A stretch of 64,000 nt of DNA, taken from assembly GCA_002281855.1 (NCBI GenBank), contig NCHQ01000019.1, positions 52,124 to 116,123 of the forward strand, read 5' to 3'. The position numbers and the translations under genes are program-made. The notes under the pieces are model-generated. The model saw only the letters and a program-made list of their open reading frames with translations, made no database searches and was not told where the DNA came from. The DNA is from Rhodospirillales bacterium 24-66-33 (lineage in GTDB: Bacteria; Pseudomonadota; Alphaproteobacteria; Reyranellales; Reyranellaceae). Numbering within the stretch: the stretch's first letter is position 1; every line of letters begins with the position of its first letter. Of this stretch, positions 61,901 through 64,000 are shown piece after piece.

Positions 61901-62578
61901 TTCGCCATTCCCGCCGGCAAGACGGTGGCGCTGGTCGGCACCTCGGGCGCCGGCAAGACCACGACGGCGCAGCTCCTGATGCGCTTCTGGGATGCCGACT
62001 CGGGCCGCATCACCCTGAACGGCACGGATCTCCGAGACTACAAGCTCGATGAGTTGCGTGGCCTCGTGGCGCTGGTGGCGCAGGACACCTATCTGTTCAA
62101 CGACACGCTGCGCGCCAACATCCTGATCGCGCGGCCCGAGGCGACAGAGGCCGAGCTGCTGGCCGCGATCGAGCATGCGTCGCTGGGCGAACTGGTCGCC
62201 GCACTGCCGCAGGGTCTCGACTCGCCGGTCGGCGAGCGCGGCACCAGCCTGAGCGGCGGCCAACGCCAGAGGGTGGCCATCGCGCGCGCCTTCCTGAAGG
62301 ACGCCCCGATCCTGATCCTCGACGAGGCGACCTCGCATCTCGATGCGGTGAACGAGCAGGCGGTGCGCCGCGCACTCGACGTGCTCAAGGCCGATCGCAC
62401 CACCATCGTGATCGCCCATCGCCTCTCGACCGTGCGCGATGCCGACCTGATCGTGGTGCTCGACGAGGGCCGAGTGGCGGAAAGCGGCACGCACGCCTCT
62501 CTGGTTTCGCGCGGCGGTCTCTATGCCCGACTCGTGTCGCGCCAGCTTGCGTCGGTCTACGCGCCGGCTGCACAGTGA
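58997..62578 (+). CDS. Fused double ABC exporter (CydDC-like, two TMD-NBD halves)
   Basis: A 1,193-residue protein with two complete ABC exporter halves in tandem. The first half has six helices, Walker A GSSGGGKSS near 368, signature LSGGQRQR and Walker B LVLDEALSAVD. The second half begins near residue 620 and has Walker A GTSGAGKTT near 980, signature LSGGQRQR and Walker B LILDEATSHLD. Both ATP sites look intact, though the first Walker B context reads DEALSAVD instead of DEATSALD. CydD/CydC (cysteine/glutathione exporters) and other heterodimers are the nearest type, but the substrate is not known. It is a single frame with no break at the junction. Confidence 0.9.
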   Translation: MHIEPRLLVFTKGVRARIAATVAVGLLGVGCGIARLGLLGWLIGQIFVGRPLQELVLPILLIAGVMVLRGVAEHWRAVLAHETAARVQKALRRTLYDKVASLGPATVGRQRSGGLTLSMIDGVEQLETYFGQFLPQFLIALLTPLLIFVVISFIDLPVALVMLGFALVALFAPALWHKWDVRASIARMTAYKSFAAEFLDSIQGLATLKAFGQGKARADKLEVEARDLFRRTMWVLGTNSLARGITDTSIAGGAAAALIYGASRVEAGAMTLTSLLVILMLGIEIFRPMRELRSVLHQGMVGLSAAQGIYRILDDTPSVIDPAPARLDGLLAPTIAFEDVRFSYPGTRRTVHEWLNFTAAAGERLGLVGSSGGGKSSIVRLLLRFYDPDHGRILLGGHDLRTLSFAQIRSLISVVNQDTFLFHGTVEENIRLGRPGASREEMEDAARAANIHDFIESLPQGYATIIGEKGIKLSGGQRQRVAIARALLRDTPILVLDEALSAVDAENEAVIQEALDRLMQGRTTLILAHRLSSVIDCDRILVLDRGHVAEQGKHAALMSQGGVYAQLMAEQAREQQADVTLDALAAPQRAETIASTSGGAMKPITEGIIKAEGLTWYQVVAALMKVIMPWKGKLTATFILGVARVVSFIGIGVLSALIVLALKNHEPYGGLAIALAILAPVSGILHWFESWLAHDMAFRLLAEMRIDAFRKLDALAPAYLTRRRTGDLMALATNDIELVEYFFAHTVAPAFVAILIPAAVVIALAMTSGWLAITLVPFLLAVGLSPFLMRKRVDRLGSQAREAAGELGAFAVDSVQGLGEIVANQQERARGDKLDELSDRHISLRLPFFSELTMQHAILEVLTGLGGLAIVVVGAVLASRGTLDPGLLPLMTILAMSAFLPVSEIAQIGRQLADTLGATRRVYALANEPIPVRDGRGVPAARGAAALALEQVNFTYPGQTRRALSDVSFAIPAGKTVALVGTSGAGKTTTAQLLMRFWDADSGRITLNGTDLRDYKLDELRGLVALVAQDTYLFNDTLRANILIARPEATEAELLAAIEHASLGELVAALPQGLDSPVGERGTSLSGGQRQRVAIARAFLKDAPILILDEATSHLDAVNEQAVRRALDVLKADRTTIVIAHRLSTVRDADLIVVLDEGRVAESGTHASLVSRGGLYARLVSRQLASVYAPAAQ

Positions 62579-62582
62579 GAGC

Positions 62583-63905
62583 ATGAAGCGACAGCTCCAC
62601 CTCAACCTGTTCATCCAGAGCCGGGGCCATCACGAAGCGTCGTGGCGGCATCCCGACTCCTCACCGCTCGCGCTGACCGACATCGAGTATTTCCGCGACC
62701 TCGCGCAGCGAGCCGAAACTGGCCTCTTCGATTCGATCTTCCTGGCCGACCAGCTGGCGCTGGCCGACACGGTGGCGCATGCCGCCAGCACCTGGCTCGA
62801 GCCGATCACGGCGCTTGCCGCCATCGCCGGCTCGACGCAGCGCATCGGCCTCATCGCCACGGCCTCGACCACCTACTCCGAGCCGTTCAATCTCGCGCGA
62901 CAGTTCGGCTCGCTCGACCATATCAGTGGCGGCCGTGTCGGCTGGAATATCGTCACCTCGTGGCTCGCCCCGGCTGCGCGTAACTTCGGCGGCGCGGGCC
63001 TGGTGAGCCACGACGAGCGCTACGAGCGGGGCGAGGAGTTCGTGCAGGTTGCCAAGGCGCTGTGGGACAGCTGGGCCGACGACGCCGTGATCGACGACCG
63101 TGCGAACGGTCACTATGCGCGGGCCGAGCGCATCAAGCCGATCAATCACGAGGGCAAATATTACCGCGTCGCCGGGCCGCTCAACATGCCGCGCGGACCG
63201 CAGGGTCGGCCGGTGTTCGTGCAGGCAGGCTCGTCCGATACCGGCCGGCGCTTCGCCGCCCGCCATGCCGAGGCGGTGTTCACCGCGCAGATGGAAAAGA
63301 CCACCGCGCAGGAATTTTATGCCGACCTGAAGACTCTTGCGGCGGCCGAAGGTCGTCGGTCAGAGCAGGTCCTGATCCTGCCCGGCCTCAGCCCCGTGAT
63401 CGCCTCGACCGAAACGGAGGCGAAGCGGCTTGCCAAGGAGCTGAACGAACTCACCGATCCCGAAGTCGGGCGCAAGCGCCTGAGCGGCCGCTTCGGCGGC
63501 CACGATTTCTCGCATCTGCCGCTCGACCGCCCGCTCACGCCAGAGGACTTCCCCGATCCCGGCACGGTCCAGGCCGCGCGCAGCCGCACCGAGGTTATCG
63601 TCGGGCTGGTCCGGCGAGAGAAGTTCACCCTGCGCCAGCTGCTCGCCTATCTCGCGGGTGCGCGCGGTCATTTCACCACCGCCGGCACGCCCGAGCAGAT
63701 CGCCGACCTGATCGAAGACTGGTTCAACGACGGCGCCGCCGACGGCTTCAACCTCATGCCGCCCCTGCTCCCGTCGATGCTCGACGTGTTCGTGGCCGAA
63801 GTCGTGCCGCTCCTCCAGAAGCGCGGGCTGTTCCGGACCGCCTATGAAGGCAGCACGTTGCGCGATCATTTTGGCTTGCCGCGCCCCGCGACTGCACCAT
63901 CCTGA
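62583..63905 (+). CDS. NtaA/SnaA/DszA-family FMN-dependent monooxygenase
   Basis: A 440-residue bacterial luciferase-like (LLM) enzyme. It opens with LNLFIQSRGHHEASWRHP, has FLADQLAL, WLEPITALAAIAGSTQRIGL and SGGRVGWNIVTS (the usual FMN-binding region), and RPVFVQAGSSDTGRRFAARHAEAVF, all family blocks. It oxidises a chelator, sulfur compound or similar substrate using reduced FMN from a separate reductase, which is not nearby. ATG 62583 is 4 bp after the exporter stop with AGAG upstream, so co-transcription with the exporter is likely. Confidence 0.9.
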   Translation: MKRQLHLNLFIQSRGHHEASWRHPDSSPLALTDIEYFRDLAQRAETGLFDSIFLADQLALADTVAHAASTWLEPITALAAIAGSTQRIGLIATASTTYSEPFNLARQFGSLDHISGGRVGWNIVTSWLAPAARNFGGAGLVSHDERYERGEEFVQVAKALWDSWADDAVIDDRANGHYARAERIKPINHEGKYYRVAGPLNMPRGPQGRPVFVQAGSSDTGRRFAARHAEAVFTAQMEKTTAQEFYADLKTLAAAEGRRSEQVLILPGLSPVIASTETEAKRLAKELNELTDPEVGRKRLSGRFGGHDFSHLPLDRPLTPEDFPDPGTVQAARSRTEVIVGLVRREKFTLRQLLAYLAGARGHFTTAGTPEQIADLIEDWFNDGAADGFNLMPPLLPSMLDVFVAEVVPLLQKRGLFRTAYEGSTLRDHFGLPRPATAPS

Positions 63906-63924
63906 GAGTCTGGCCGGAAATGAA

Positions 63925-63938
63925 TTGAATCGATTCAA
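63925..63938. promoter_or_regulatory. LacI-type operator-like palindrome
   Basis: TTGAATCGATTCAA is a perfect 14-bp palindrome 20 bp after the monooxygenase stop. LacI-family operators often have an AATCGATT-type centre. The gene it would control lies beyond the right edge. The last 50 bp carry another C/G-rich dyad (CCTCA-TCC-TGAGG), cut by the edge. Confidence 0.4.
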
Positions 63939-64000
63939 GCACTTACCTCATCCTGAGGAGCGCCGCCCCTCGAGTACCTCGGGGTAAACTCCACGGCGCG

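Overview
The window is about 64 kb of high-GC chromosomal DNA. The coding style (GTG/TTG starts, ATGA/GTGA overlaps), the gene families and the order glyQ-glyS-ppdK point to a free-living alphaproteobacterium, of the Hyphomicrobiales/Rhodospirillales type. That placement is inferred from gene content, not from a marker gene. Sixty-three protein genes (the first cut by the window edge) and one tRNA-Pro(CGG) are supported. There is no transposase, integrase, phage module or CRISPR array.

Layout. 1-4 kb: the end of an acyl-CoA carboxylase beta subunit, two tandem paralogous polytopic membrane proteins, a class I methyltransferase, and a 168-bp MITE-like element. 4-12 kb: a DenD-like dehydrogenase diverging from a KefB/C-type cation/H+ antiporter with an overlapping endonuclease/phosphatase gene, then a leftward set of acrylyl-CoA reductase (acuI), omega-aminotransferase and cardiolipin synthase. 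12-21 kb: a sulfotransferase-fold gene, ygfZ, and a gamma-glutamyltransferase heading a complete Dpp-type ABC importer, which suggests uptake and cytoplasmic processing of gamma-glutamyl peptides. 21-24.5 kb: an Aae-like FUSC/DUF1656/HlyD efflux set. 24.5-28.6 kb: a leftward operon of a membrane-anchored NadD-like nucleotidyltransferase and two paralogous GNAT proteins, divergent from a LysR regulator. This is the best candidate for an undescribed system.

28.6-36 kb: a tight operon glyQ-glyS-ppdK-meaB-HIT with a clear sigma-70 promoter. 36-39.4 kb: glpD, a Spy-like periplasmic protein, aspartate dehydrogenase and tRNA-Pro with its own promoter and terminator. 39.4-41.7 kb: a secreted DUF4394 protein divergent from an ECF sigma factor and its RskA-like anti-sigma factor. 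The intergenic region holds two matching divergent promoter motifs, so the DUF4394 gene is very likely a target of this sigma factor. 41.7-47 kb: a second complete Dpp-type importer. 47-53 kb: a small secreted protein, TauE, SDR, iron alcohol dehydrogenase, GNAT, TauD-type dioxygenase, MarR (with an operator-like inverted repeat) and DUF1398. 53-58 kb: a complete branched-chain amino acid/amide-type (Liv) importer. 58-64 kb: a LysR regulator divergent from a 1,193-aa double ABC exporter, then an NtaA-type flavin monooxygenase.

The intergenic DNA carries several short repeats: two 4 x 9-bp arrays about 48 kb apart, three copies of a palindromic C-rich repeat (two facing each other), a 17-bp perfect hairpin, and a repeat that encodes the C-terminal end of GlyQ. 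Overall the region is transport-rich (three complete ABC importers, one double exporter, one tripartite-type efflux set, one antiporter, one TauE), typical of an oligotrophic generalist.
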